From the NCBI GenBank assembly GCA_020692565.1, contig JAIMKJ010000026.1:1-32521 (forward strand): a stretch of DNA of 32,521 bases, given 5' to 3'. This stretch comes from Thermomonas sp. GTDB taxonomy: Bacteria; Pseudomonadota; Gammaproteobacteria; Xanthomonadales; Xanthomonadaceae. Positions within the stretch are counted from its first letter, which is position 1. Each line of letters opens with the position of its first letter. The translations under genes were made by a program, and so were the position numbers. Below, piece after piece: positions 23,425-31,020 of the stretch. The notes under the pieces are model-generated. The model searched no databases, was not told where the DNA came from, and saw only the letters and a list, made by a program, of their open reading frames with translations.

Positions 23425-24518
23425 GGGATGTCCTCCAGTTCCAGGGTGGGAGCTTCGATTTCGAGCAGGGCCGCATTGGTGCTGCGCATGCCCTTGCGTT
23501 TCGCGGCGCGCATGCGCACGTCGGTCTGGCGGGTGTTGTGGAAACTGCTGTTCTGCAGCTGTACGCGCACGAATTCGCCGTCGTCGAGGGTGGCGTGATC
23601 GAAACGCGTATCGCGCAGATCGCAGTCGCTGAAGCGGATGTCGCGCATGCGGCTCTTTTCCCAGCTGACCTCGCGCATGGCGCAATGCTCGAAGCGCACG
23701 CCGTCGAGCACCGCGGCGTGGAACAGCGCGCCATGCAGGTCCGCGCCGCGGACGCTGCAGTTCGCGAGCCGCGCCGACAGGAACATGCCGCGCCGGGCGT
23801 GCAGTCCGTCGAGGTTCGCGCCCTCGAAATTCACCTGGATGCAGCCGGATTCGCCCAGATCCGCCCCGCGCAGATCGGCGCCGCGCAGGTCGCTGCCCTG
23901 CAACTGGCAGCGCAGCAATCGGCTGCCGGCCAGTTGCTGGTCACGCAGATCGTTCTTCATCAGCGCGCTCAGGGTAGCCTGAAGCCCGTTCAACGCGGTC
24001 GTGCGCAGGTCGGTATCGCAAAGCGCCGCCTGATCGAGCACCGCATCGCACATGTCGGCGCCGTCCAACTTCGCCTGCCACAGCACGCTCCGCTCCAGGC
24101 GCACGCCGCGCATGGCCGCACCCGAGAGATCGCAGCCGCTCGCTGCGCTGCGTGCGACATGCGTGCCCTGCCAGTCGGAACCGGTCAGGACGCAGTCGAC
24201 CAGCACGAGCTGCGCCGGGGCGCCGATCGGCATGCGCGCACCCGCCAGTTCGCAGCGCACGAACGTCGTGTTGGACAGACTCGCCGCACGCAGATCGACA
24301 TCGCGCATCTCGCAGCCGATGAAGGTGCAGTGGCCCAGATCGCTGCCGTTGAAGTCGGCCGCGGTCAGGTCGCACTTCTCGAACACCCCGCCCGACAGCG
24401 CGCGTGCGCGCATCGACACGGCTTTCAGCGACAGACCGCTCACCGGCCGCGACAGGCGCAGCAGGCGCGCGATGTCTTCCCAGGTCACGATGGGCGAAGA
24501 GGCTGCGGTTGCGCTCAC
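23412..24518 (-). CDS. Pentapeptide-repeat protein
   Basis: 368 residues starting at a GTG (24518) that overlaps the upstream stop (GTGA). After about 25 residues almost the whole chain is pentapeptide repeats of the A(D/N)LXX type (for example KCDLTAADFNGSDLGHCTFIGC-like runs and SDLRGADLRGADLGES). These form a right-handed quadrilateral beta-helix. Such proteins act as scaffolds or DNA mimics; no enzymatic domain is visible. It is coupled to the DUF2169-pentapeptide gene, so the two may form one longer beta-helical assembly at the spike. A toxin or adaptor role cannot be separated from sequence alone. Confidence 0.9.
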   Translation of the reverse strand: MSATAASSPIVTWEDIARLLRLSRPVSGLSLKAVSMRARALSGGVFEKCDLTAADFNGSDLGHCTFIGCEMRDVDLRAASLSNTTFVRCELAGARMPIGAPAQLVLVDCVLTGSDWQGTHVARSAASGCDLSGAAMRGVRLERSVLWQAKLDGADMCDAVLDQAALCDTDLRTTALNGLQATLSALMKNDLRDQQLAGSRLLRCQLQGSDLRGADLRGADLGESGCIQVNFEGANLDGLHARRGMFLSARLANCSVRGADLHGALFHAAVLDGVRFEHCAMREVSWEKSRMRDIRFSDCDLRDTRFDHATLDDGEFVRVQLQNSSFHNTRQTDVRMRAAKRKGMRSTNAALLEIEAPTLELEDIPCAP

Positions 24519-27169
24519 GACAGCCTCGCCGGTCGATCGACGCGCGCGCCCGCCATCCTCGCGCCCTGCATCGCGGCCTCGCTCAGGTCCACCTGCACCA
24601 GGATCGCGCCTTCCAGTCCCGCATCGCTGAAATCGGCCTTGCGGCACATCGACTGGAAGAAGCTGGCCTTGCCGGCATCGATATCGCGCAGCGTGCTGCG
24701 CATGAACAACGAGCGGTACAGTTGCGCATCGCGCATGCTCGCGCCGCTGAGGTCGGCTTCGCCGAAGTCGCAACTGGTCAGCACCGCGCCGTCCATGCAG
24801 GCGCCGGTCAATGCGCTGCCGCGCCAGCCGCATTTGTTGGCGCGCATCAGCGACAGCCGGCTGTTGCGCCAGTCGGACTTGCCGCCGGCATAGACCGTAT
24901 CGAGACTGGCGCCCTGCCATGAGCTGCCGGCCAGCGACGCATCCATCAACACGCTCCGGCTCAGCCTGGCGCCATCGAAGCAGGCGCCGGTGAAGTCGGC
25001 CGATGGCGCGACGCACATGCTCCAGCGCGCGCCCACCCAGCGGCTCCGCGGCGCCCTGACCTGCATCAATACGGTGCGCGTGAGCTGGCTGTCGTCCAGC
25101 TGCGCATCGCTCAGATCGATGCGCATCAGCAGCGCATCGTCGAGCAGCGCGCCGCGCAGATCCGCGCCAGCCCAGTCGGCATCGAAGGCATGCACAGACG
25201 TCAGCACCGCATGCGCGAAGGTGGCGCCGCGCGCCGATGTGCCGCAGAGATTGGCGCCCTGCAGCCGCGCAGCGGAGACATCCGCTTCATCGAGCCGCGC
25301 CGCGGTCAGCGCGGCTGCGGACAGATCCGCGCCGGCCAGACAGGCGCCGGTCAGATCGGCGCGCTCCAGTTGTACCTGGCGCAGATCGGCATCGCGCAGA
25401 TCGGCGCCGCGCAGCCACGCACCGGCGAAATCGCGCCCTGCCAACAGCTCGCCGGCGCGATGCATCGCCAGCAGGCGTGCACCGAGCGCCTGCGCGACCG
25501 GATCAGGCAACGCGTCCTTCAGGGTCGTCGGCTCGGGCGCAGCGGTCCGCGCCGCCCGCTGCAGTGCGGGCAGTCCGGCCATCGCCGCACGCGCCTGTGC
25601 CAGTTGCTTCGGGTCCACGCTGCCGGGCGGAGCCTGTTCGGCGAGCGCCAGCGCATGAGCCAGTTCAGGCGACAATGGCGCCTGCTGCGCCGGCGTCAGC
25701 AGGTCGTACACGGGCTGCGCCGCACGCGTCAGTGCGGCATCGATCTGATCGGCAAGACTTTTTTCCGGCGGCGATGGCGGCGCGGCGGGCAACTGGTCCG
25801 ACAACGTCGCGAGTCTGGCTTCGCCCTCGCGTCGAGCCCGATCGGCCAGCACCTGCGCGCAGGCGTACAGTTCGGCCAGATCGAAATCGCCTTCGGCCAG
25901 CGCATCCGCCGATACGCCCGGCAGCGACGGCGCAGGCGCCTGCGGCGGCTGATGATCCGTCGGTTTCGCCATCCCGCTGCGCTGCCAGAACTCCTCCATC
26001 GTTTCATCCAGCAGTGCCTGGCGATGCGCCTGGGTCGCAAGTGCGTGCCGCGCGCGCGCGGCCTCGCGTTCGGCCTGCGCCTGCGGGCTGCGCACCGGTG
26101 CCAGCTGCGATTCGTTGAAGGCGTGCAGCGCCGCCGTCTGCGGATCGCGGCGCAGGGCCATGACGTCGCGATAGTGGGCGATATCGCGCGGGCGCTCGGC
26201 CGCATCGTAGGCCACCATCAACGTATCGACATCGAGCGCATCGCTGTCGGCGACCGGCAGCTCTCCACGATAGACCAGCAGACCGACGCCGACTTCAGGG
26301 AAAAACCAGACGGTGTCGCATGGCAGTGCGACCTCCCAGGTCGCATCGGCGCCCTGCCCCTGCATCACGACGAAAGCGCGGGCCTGCATCGCCGGCAGGC
26401 TGCCCGCCAGCACCGTTTCGGTTGGATGCAGTCCCTCCAGCCGATACGCCTCTCCGCCGACGATGCTGCCGCGGAACTGCTGGTCCGGCGGCGCGAGATT
26501 GTAGAGCGAGAAATCGAAATCGCGCGGCAGGCCCGGGAAATCCTCGGCCAGCCAGCGCTGGTCGTAGGTGCCGCTGGCTTCGCGCTTGCGCTTGGCGTGC
26601 GCGAGTTGCTGCGGCGCATACGCGGCGTACGACTGATCGAGACGACCAGGCGCGGTCGGCCGGTCCGGATACTCGATATTGGGCATCTTCCCGCCCTGCA
26701 CCTGCAGCCACGACAGCGGCGGCAGATAGCCGCAGCCCAGCGGGTTGTCGTGCCCGGGGCCGCCGAAGGCGCGATCCAGCGTGAGCGGCATCGCGGTGAA
26801 CGGTGCGGGCGCATGCACGCAGACCGCGCGCGACCAGGTGCGGTCCCAGCGCCGATCGCCGATCACCCGCAGGCGCTTGTCCACCGGACCGCACTGCAGC
26901 CGCACCTGCATCGATTCGACCGGCTTCGGCGCATGCGCCGCGCCGCAGAGCATCACTTCGGCATACGCTTTGGGCAGCACGTGATCCAGCGGCTGCCCCG
27001 CCGGCAGATGCGGCAGCACGCGCGGCCACTGCAGATTGTCGACGAGGAAGCGTTCGTCGCTGCGCCCCAGCGCGAAGAAACCCAGCGCAGCGATCGCCAA
27101 CCTGTGCCGGCCCTGGAAGCGGTAGGGCTGATGCAGGATTCCCAGCGTGAGCGGCTTGACGATCTTCAT
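24515..27169 (-). CDS. DUF2169 domain fused to pentapeptide repeats
   Basis: 884 residues. Residues about 1-330 are a DUF2169 domain, known as a T6SS adaptor that loads effectors or spike components; visible parts are LTLGILHQPYRFQGRHRLAIA, AFGGPGHDNPLGCGY, and LDQSYAAYAPQQLAHAKRK. A helical, Ala/Arg-rich linker (about 340-570) follows. From about 576 to 880 there are pentapeptide repeats (RGADLRDADLRQVQLERADLT, then GACLAGADLSAAALTAARLDEADV). The gene starts 3 bp after vgrG stops and runs into the second pentapeptide gene (GTGA). The fusion of loading domain and long beta-helix is the unusual point: the repeats may be the delivered or spike-bound part. Confidence 0.9.
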   Translation of the reverse strand: MKIVKPLTLGILHQPYRFQGRHRLAIAALGFFALGRSDERFLVDNLQWPRVLPHLPAGQPLDHVLPKAYAEVMLCGAAHAPKPVESMQVRLQCGPVDKRLRVIGDRRWDRTWSRAVCVHAPAPFTAMPLTLDRAFGGPGHDNPLGCGYLPPLSWLQVQGGKMPNIEYPDRPTAPGRLDQSYAAYAPQQLAHAKRKREASGTYDQRWLAEDFPGLPRDFDFSLYNLAPPDQQFRGSIVGGEAYRLEGLHPTETVLAGSLPAMQARAFVVMQGQGADATWEVALPCDTVWFFPEVGVGLLVYRGELPVADSDALDVDTLMVAYDAAERPRDIAHYRDVMALRRDPQTAALHAFNESQLAPVRSPQAQAEREAARARHALATQAHRQALLDETMEEFWQRSGMAKPTDHQPPQAPAPSLPGVSADALAEGDFDLAELYACAQVLADRARREGEARLATLSDQLPAAPPSPPEKSLADQIDAALTRAAQPVYDLLTPAQQAPLSPELAHALALAEQAPPGSVDPKQLAQARAAMAGLPALQRAARTAAPEPTTLKDALPDPVAQALGARLLAMHRAGELLAGRDFAGAWLRGADLRDADLRQVQLERADLTGACLAGADLSAAALTAARLDEADVSAARLQGANLCGTSARGATFAHAVLTSVHAFDADWAGADLRGALLDDALLMRIDLSDAQLDDSQLTRTVLMQVRAPRSRWVGARWSMCVAPSADFTGACFDGARLSRSVLMDASLAGSSWQGASLDTVYAGGKSDWRNSRLSLMRANKCGWRGSALTGACMDGAVLTSCDFGEADLSGASMRDAQLYRSLFMRSTLRDIDAGKASFFQSMCRKADFSDAGLEGAILVQVDLSEAAMQGARMAGARVDRPARLS

Positions 27170-27172
27170 CGG

Positions 27173-29809
27173 TCACAACACCAGGACGATCACGGGAATC
27201 TGCATCACCGGCCCGTTGAGGTCGATGTTGGCCTGCGCGGATTTGGCCGAGACGTGCACGCCCGGCCCGGCCACTTCCACGGTGGTGCTGGGGCCGGTGA
27301 CGCTGACGCTGTTGGATTCTCCGTTCACGCTCAGCGTGTCGTTCATCAGGGTCATGCTGGTCCGGTTTTCCATGCCGGTCATGGACACGGTGTTGCCGGT
27401 GCCCACCAGACTCAGATCGATATTCGCGCCGACCAGCGAGTTGCGATTGCTCGCGACGGTGGCGGAATTGGAATTGCTGACACCGATGGCATCGTTGCTG
27501 TCGTTCGCGCCGATGGCGGTGGCACTGGTCTGGGCAACGACGTGGGTGATGTTGTGGACGATATTGTGGGTGCTGTGATTGGTGCTGGTGCCCGTAATCG
27601 TGGAGACATTCTCCGAATCCGCATGGATCGCGGACGTGCTGCTGACCTTGCCATAATGGGTGCTGTCGTTGCTGGACGTGCCGCTGATGGTGGTCGTGGA
27701 CGCCACGTTGCCGGTGTGTGTGCTGTCGTTCACGACGTTGCCCGTGTAGCTGGCGACCGATTTCGTGTCGCCGTGACTGTCGCTGTTGGAATAGGTGTTT
27801 CCCCACACGACCGAGCGCGAAGACTGCACCGCCGCTTTCGCATCGGCGTCGGGCGCCTCGGGCTGGACGGCCGCCGGATCGCTCTTGCCGATCACGGATT
27901 GGTGATGACTGGATCCGGCGGCGCTGAAGCTCTTCTGTTCGAGGCTCCAGGATTCGCTGTAGGTGGAACCGAACGACAGGGACTGGCTGAGCATGCCCTT
28001 TTCGGCGTTCTCGGAGGTCGAATAACCGTAGTTCCCGCCGCGCGAGTACGACGCATCGCGGAATGCTCCGGTGGCGTAAGCGTCCTCCACCAGCTTCACC
28101 GCAACGCTGACGTCGGCGCGGCTCCACGGCTGACCGAAGCGCACGCTGCGGCTGTCGCCGTAGCTGGTCGAAAAACTGTTGCCGGCCTGGGTATGCGCGG
28201 TCCAGCCGGAATCGGTGATGGTCTTGCTGCCGTCGGCCTGCACGATGTTCTGGATTTCCGGCAGTTCGGACTCGTCGTTGGCGCGCGAGACCCAGACGCT
28301 GGTGCCGACTTCCGGAATCGTCTGCATATGCGCGGCGAGCTTCACCCAGACCGGCGTGGCATCGGGACCGTCGCAGGAGAAACGCACGTGCACACCCTTC
28401 GCATTGAGCCGCTGGCGCACGCCCTGGCTGTCTTCCAGCGGCTGACGCCCCAGACGGAAATCGTCAGGCACGTAATACGGCCAATCCTGCACCGTCTCGC
28501 TGCCTTCTGGCGTGGTCACGTGCGCCAGCACCATGCCTTGCTGCGTGTCCTGGAGACCGACCGCGGACACCAGCCCGGTCGCCAGCGTGGCGGAGAACTG
28601 GTTGCTGTACTGGCCGTCCAGACTCGAGCTGTGCTGCACATGCGTCAGCACGAATTCCACGCCCGCCAATTCGGGGCGCACATCGTCGCCGGTGTCGTCG
28701 GATGGCGTCGGATTCATGCTGAAACGATGGCCCACCCGGAACGCCGGGCAGAAACTGGCGCCGCTGAACTGCACGTTGGCGGTGTGCATCGCCAACTCCG
28801 TCGACTGCGCGAATTCGCGCACTTCCTTGTCGCTGAACCCGTACTGCACGATCTTGTACTGTCTGAACGGCAGTTCGCCCGGATCGGGCCGGCTGTTGGC
28901 GCGGAAACTGGTGAAGTTGGCCAGCGGGTCGCCCGGCTGGGTCACGTCCCAGGCTTCGCTCTGCAGGGTGAACACGCCCTCGACGCCGCTGATGCCCATC
29001 GACTGCTGGTAGTTGTACTGCGACACCACGTCGTACTGGTGCATGCCCAGTTCGTCGATGCCGCTGTACGTGTAGCGCAGCGGCACGTTGCCGGACAGCG
29101 CCGGCGGATACGCGACCTGATTGTCGAACACCATCACGTGCCGGTCGGCGTCATGCCTGAAGTAATAGAAGACGTGCGCCTTGGTCATCAGCCGGCGCAT
29201 GAATTCCAGATCCGATTCGCCTGCCTGCAGCCAGTCCTGGATCCGGGTGGACGCGATATTCGTGCTGCCCTTCAGGCCTTCGAAGGACGCCTCGACGCGA
29301 TGCTCGCGACACAGCTGCTCCAGCACTTCGCGCAGACTCTTCTGCGCGAAGATGCGATAGCGATTGGTGAGACTCATGCGCCACGCGGCGGGCCGCATCG
29401 TCAAGCGATACACCCCGGGCGCCTCGATCGCGAACGCTGCCACGATGCCGTTGAACAGCGCGAACAGGCCCTTGGGGTCGCTGCCGTCCAGTGCGCGCAT
29501 GAAAGCTTCGTGACCGACGTCGGGATCGTCGAACGGCGTCATGCCGATGCCCACCGTCATCGGCCGGCCGATGATCTGCGAGAACACCAGCGGCTTGCCC
29601 GCGCCGGTCTTCACCGTGTCGCCGTGCAGCTCCAGCTGATACTCGAACAGATCCGACACGCTCTCCTGCCCCTGGAACTGCACAAGGCGCAGCGCGCTTT
29701 CGCCCAGGATCTGGCCCTGGGGCATGTCGATCCGGCAGTGCTGGAACAGCAGCGGCTGTTCGACCAGCTCGACCGCGCTGCCGGCGATGGGATCCAGCGG
29801 CAGGTTCAC
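27173..29809 (-). CDS. vgrG: T6SS spike protein VgrG with long polar C-terminal region
   Basis: 878 residues. It starts at a GTG overlapping the tssG stop (GTGA). The gp27-like part (about 15-420) has EVLEQLCREHRVEASFEG, QAGESDLEFMRRLM and YYFRHD. The gp5-like OB fold (about 455-540) has QRLNAKGVHVRFSCDGPD and HMQTIPEVGTSVWVSRAND. The rest (about 540-865) is a Ser/Thr/Asn/Gly-rich, strand-forming extension with loosely repeated elements (TGNVVNDSTHTGNVA, GTSSNDSTHYGKVSSTSA, GTSTNHSTHNIVHN). It ends in a hydrophobic tail, MQIPVIVLVL. No toxin domain is recognisable. The VgrG trimer with the PAAR-like cap punctures target cells; the extension should lengthen the beta-prism spike. Confidence 0.92.
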   Translation of the reverse strand: MNLPLDPIAGSAVELVEQPLLFQHCRIDMPQGQILGESALRLVQFQGQESVSDLFEYQLELHGDTVKTGAGKPLVFSQIIGRPMTVGIGMTPFDDPDVGHEAFMRALDGSDPKGLFALFNGIVAAFAIEAPGVYRLTMRPAAWRMSLTNRYRIFAQKSLREVLEQLCREHRVEASFEGLKGSTNIASTRIQDWLQAGESDLEFMRRLMTKAHVFYYFRHDADRHVMVFDNQVAYPPALSGNVPLRYTYSGIDELGMHQYDVVSQYNYQQSMGISGVEGVFTLQSEAWDVTQPGDPLANFTSFRANSRPDPGELPFRQYKIVQYGFSDKEVREFAQSTELAMHTANVQFSGASFCPAFRVGHRFSMNPTPSDDTGDDVRPELAGVEFVLTHVQHSSSLDGQYSNQFSATLATGLVSAVGLQDTQQGMVLAHVTTPEGSETVQDWPYYVPDDFRLGRQPLEDSQGVRQRLNAKGVHVRFSCDGPDATPVWVKLAAHMQTIPEVGTSVWVSRANDESELPEIQNIVQADGSKTITDSGWTAHTQAGNSFSTSYGDSRSVRFGQPWSRADVSVAVKLVEDAYATGAFRDASYSRGGNYGYSTSENAEKGMLSQSLSFGSTYSESWSLEQKSFSAAGSSHHQSVIGKSDPAAVQPEAPDADAKAAVQSSRSVVWGNTYSNSDSHGDTKSVASYTGNVVNDSTHTGNVASTTTISGTSSNDSTHYGKVSSTSAIHADSENVSTITGTSTNHSTHNIVHNITHVVAQTSATAIGANDSNDAIGVSNSNSATVASNRNSLVGANIDLSLVGTGNTVSMTGMENRTSMTLMNDTLSVNGESNSVSVTGPSTTVEVAGPGVHVSAKSAQANIDLNGPVMQIPVIVLVL

Positions 29810-31020
29810 GCGGCGGCCTCCCCGTCCAAGCGGTCGAAGGCCTCGACCGTGAAGCGCAGCGGACGCTCGGTGCGGCGCTCAAGCGAGGCGATCCGGCTCA
29901 GACGCGGCGCCGAATCGCCGCTGCGTCGCGGCAACAAGGGAAACGAAGGAGGCCCGGTGTGGCGCCCCAGCCAGGCGGTCTGGCCCAGGCGCAACCCCAG
30001 GCCGCCGCGGAGCCACGGCAGCGACAGGCGCGAAGGCGGAACGGTGCTGGAATCCAGGATCAGTTCGACCTCGCAATCGAATCGACGGTCCAGCAGCATC
30101 CGGATCACGGCGACCAGGCCGCGATGCGCGGCGTTCGGCTGCGCATCGTCGCTGCGCGTCGCGCGCAGCGGCAGCAGCGCGCAGGCCGTGTCGTAACGCA
30201 TGCGTCCGACGTACAGACGCACCGATGCATGCGCGTCCCAGGTGCGGCGACCGAGCAGGCTCTGTTGGCCCAGCGCGTGTTGTCTGCGCCCCAGCGCCAT
30301 GCGATCGGCGTCCTCGATGTCGCGCCAGCGCCCGACCAGCGTCTGCAGGCGGCACTCGACGCCGAGATACGCGGTGAGGATCTGCGCCACCACCGCCGCA
30401 CTCTTGCGGCTGTTGACCAGCAGGCCCGACAGCCCCAGCCAGGCGCGCATCGGCAGCGGAATCTGCGCCTGCTGTTCGGGCAAGGCCACGCCCATCAGTG
30501 CGGCCAGTTGGGCGGCGTAGCGCGACTGCGCCGGTAGCGCCGGGTCCAATGCGCGCAGGGAGCGCAGCTTCAATTCGTGGCGCAGCACATGCACGCGCTG
30601 GTTGAACACATCCAGGAATGCGGCCATCGCGCGGCCACCGACGCGCTCCTGATCGCGTACCCATTCCAGGAACGGCTCCGGCAGCGGCCCAAGTTCGCTC
30701 GCCACGCAGTAATTCGGGGTGCGCAGTTCGAGACGCGCCGGCATCTTCCGCCCCGAACGCGCCTCGCAGCGAAACGCCGGCATGCCTTTGGCCCGCGTCA
30801 GGCGGGTGACTTCGTGCCCCGGAAAACCGGCGCGCAGATCCGCGCGGAAGCACAGGCGCGTCGCGAGCGGCCACGCTCCGCCGGGCACGGAACCACCGGG
30901 CACGGATCCCTGTGGCGCGTGGCGCAGCAGGCGCACGAGCTGGAATACGTTGAACCGGGCGTACTGCCCGGCGATCACCTTGTTCAGAGAAGGAGCTGAT
31001 TGCCTGCCAGCGGTGGCCAT
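29806..31020 (-). CDS. tssG: T6SS baseplate protein TssG
   Basis: 404 residues from ATG 31020, which lies 37 bp inside tssF. A second AAGGAGTACTGAAGGA precedes it. Family features are the N-terminal helix (NVFQLVRLLRH), a middle HVLRHELKLRSLRALDP, LAALMGVALPEQQAQ-like helices and the late LPWLRGGLGLRLGQTAWLG. With TssF it forms the wedge of the baseplate. A five-residue repeat (GSVPGGSVPGG) near 40-50 is an insertion relative to what I expect of the family. The frame runs upstream to 32181, but only as shadow of tssF. The stop overlaps vgrG. Confidence 0.92.
   Translation of the reverse strand: MATAGRQSAPSLNKVIAGQYARFNVFQLVRLLRHAPQGSVPGGSVPGGAWPLATRLCFRADLRAGFPGHEVTRLTRAKGMPAFRCEARSGRKMPARLELRTPNYCVASELGPLPEPFLEWVRDQERVGGRAMAAFLDVFNQRVHVLRHELKLRSLRALDPALPAQSRYAAQLAALMGVALPEQQAQIPLPMRAWLGLSGLLVNSRKSAAVVAQILTAYLGVECRLQTLVGRWRDIEDADRMALGRRQHALGQQSLLGRRTWDAHASVRLYVGRMRYDTACALLPLRATRSDDAQPNAAHRGLVAVIRMLLDRRFDCEVELILDSSTVPPSRLSLPWLRGGLGLRLGQTAWLGRHTGPPSFPLLPRRSGDSAPRLSRIASLERRTERPLRFTVEAFDRLDGEAAA
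30881..30910. repeat. Imperfect 15-bp tandem repeat in tssG
   Basis: CCGGGCACGGAACCA is followed immediately by CCGGGCACGGATCCC, giving the repeated GSVPG in TssG. It is in frame, so copy change would not break the gene. Confidence 0.7.

Noticed and set aside
25190..30196. 1668-codon plus-strand frame opposite vgrG and the DUF2169 gene
   Set aside because: It has no recognisable domain and is the antisense of three confident minus-strand genes. The His/Arg/Gly-rich composition is typical of shadow frames.
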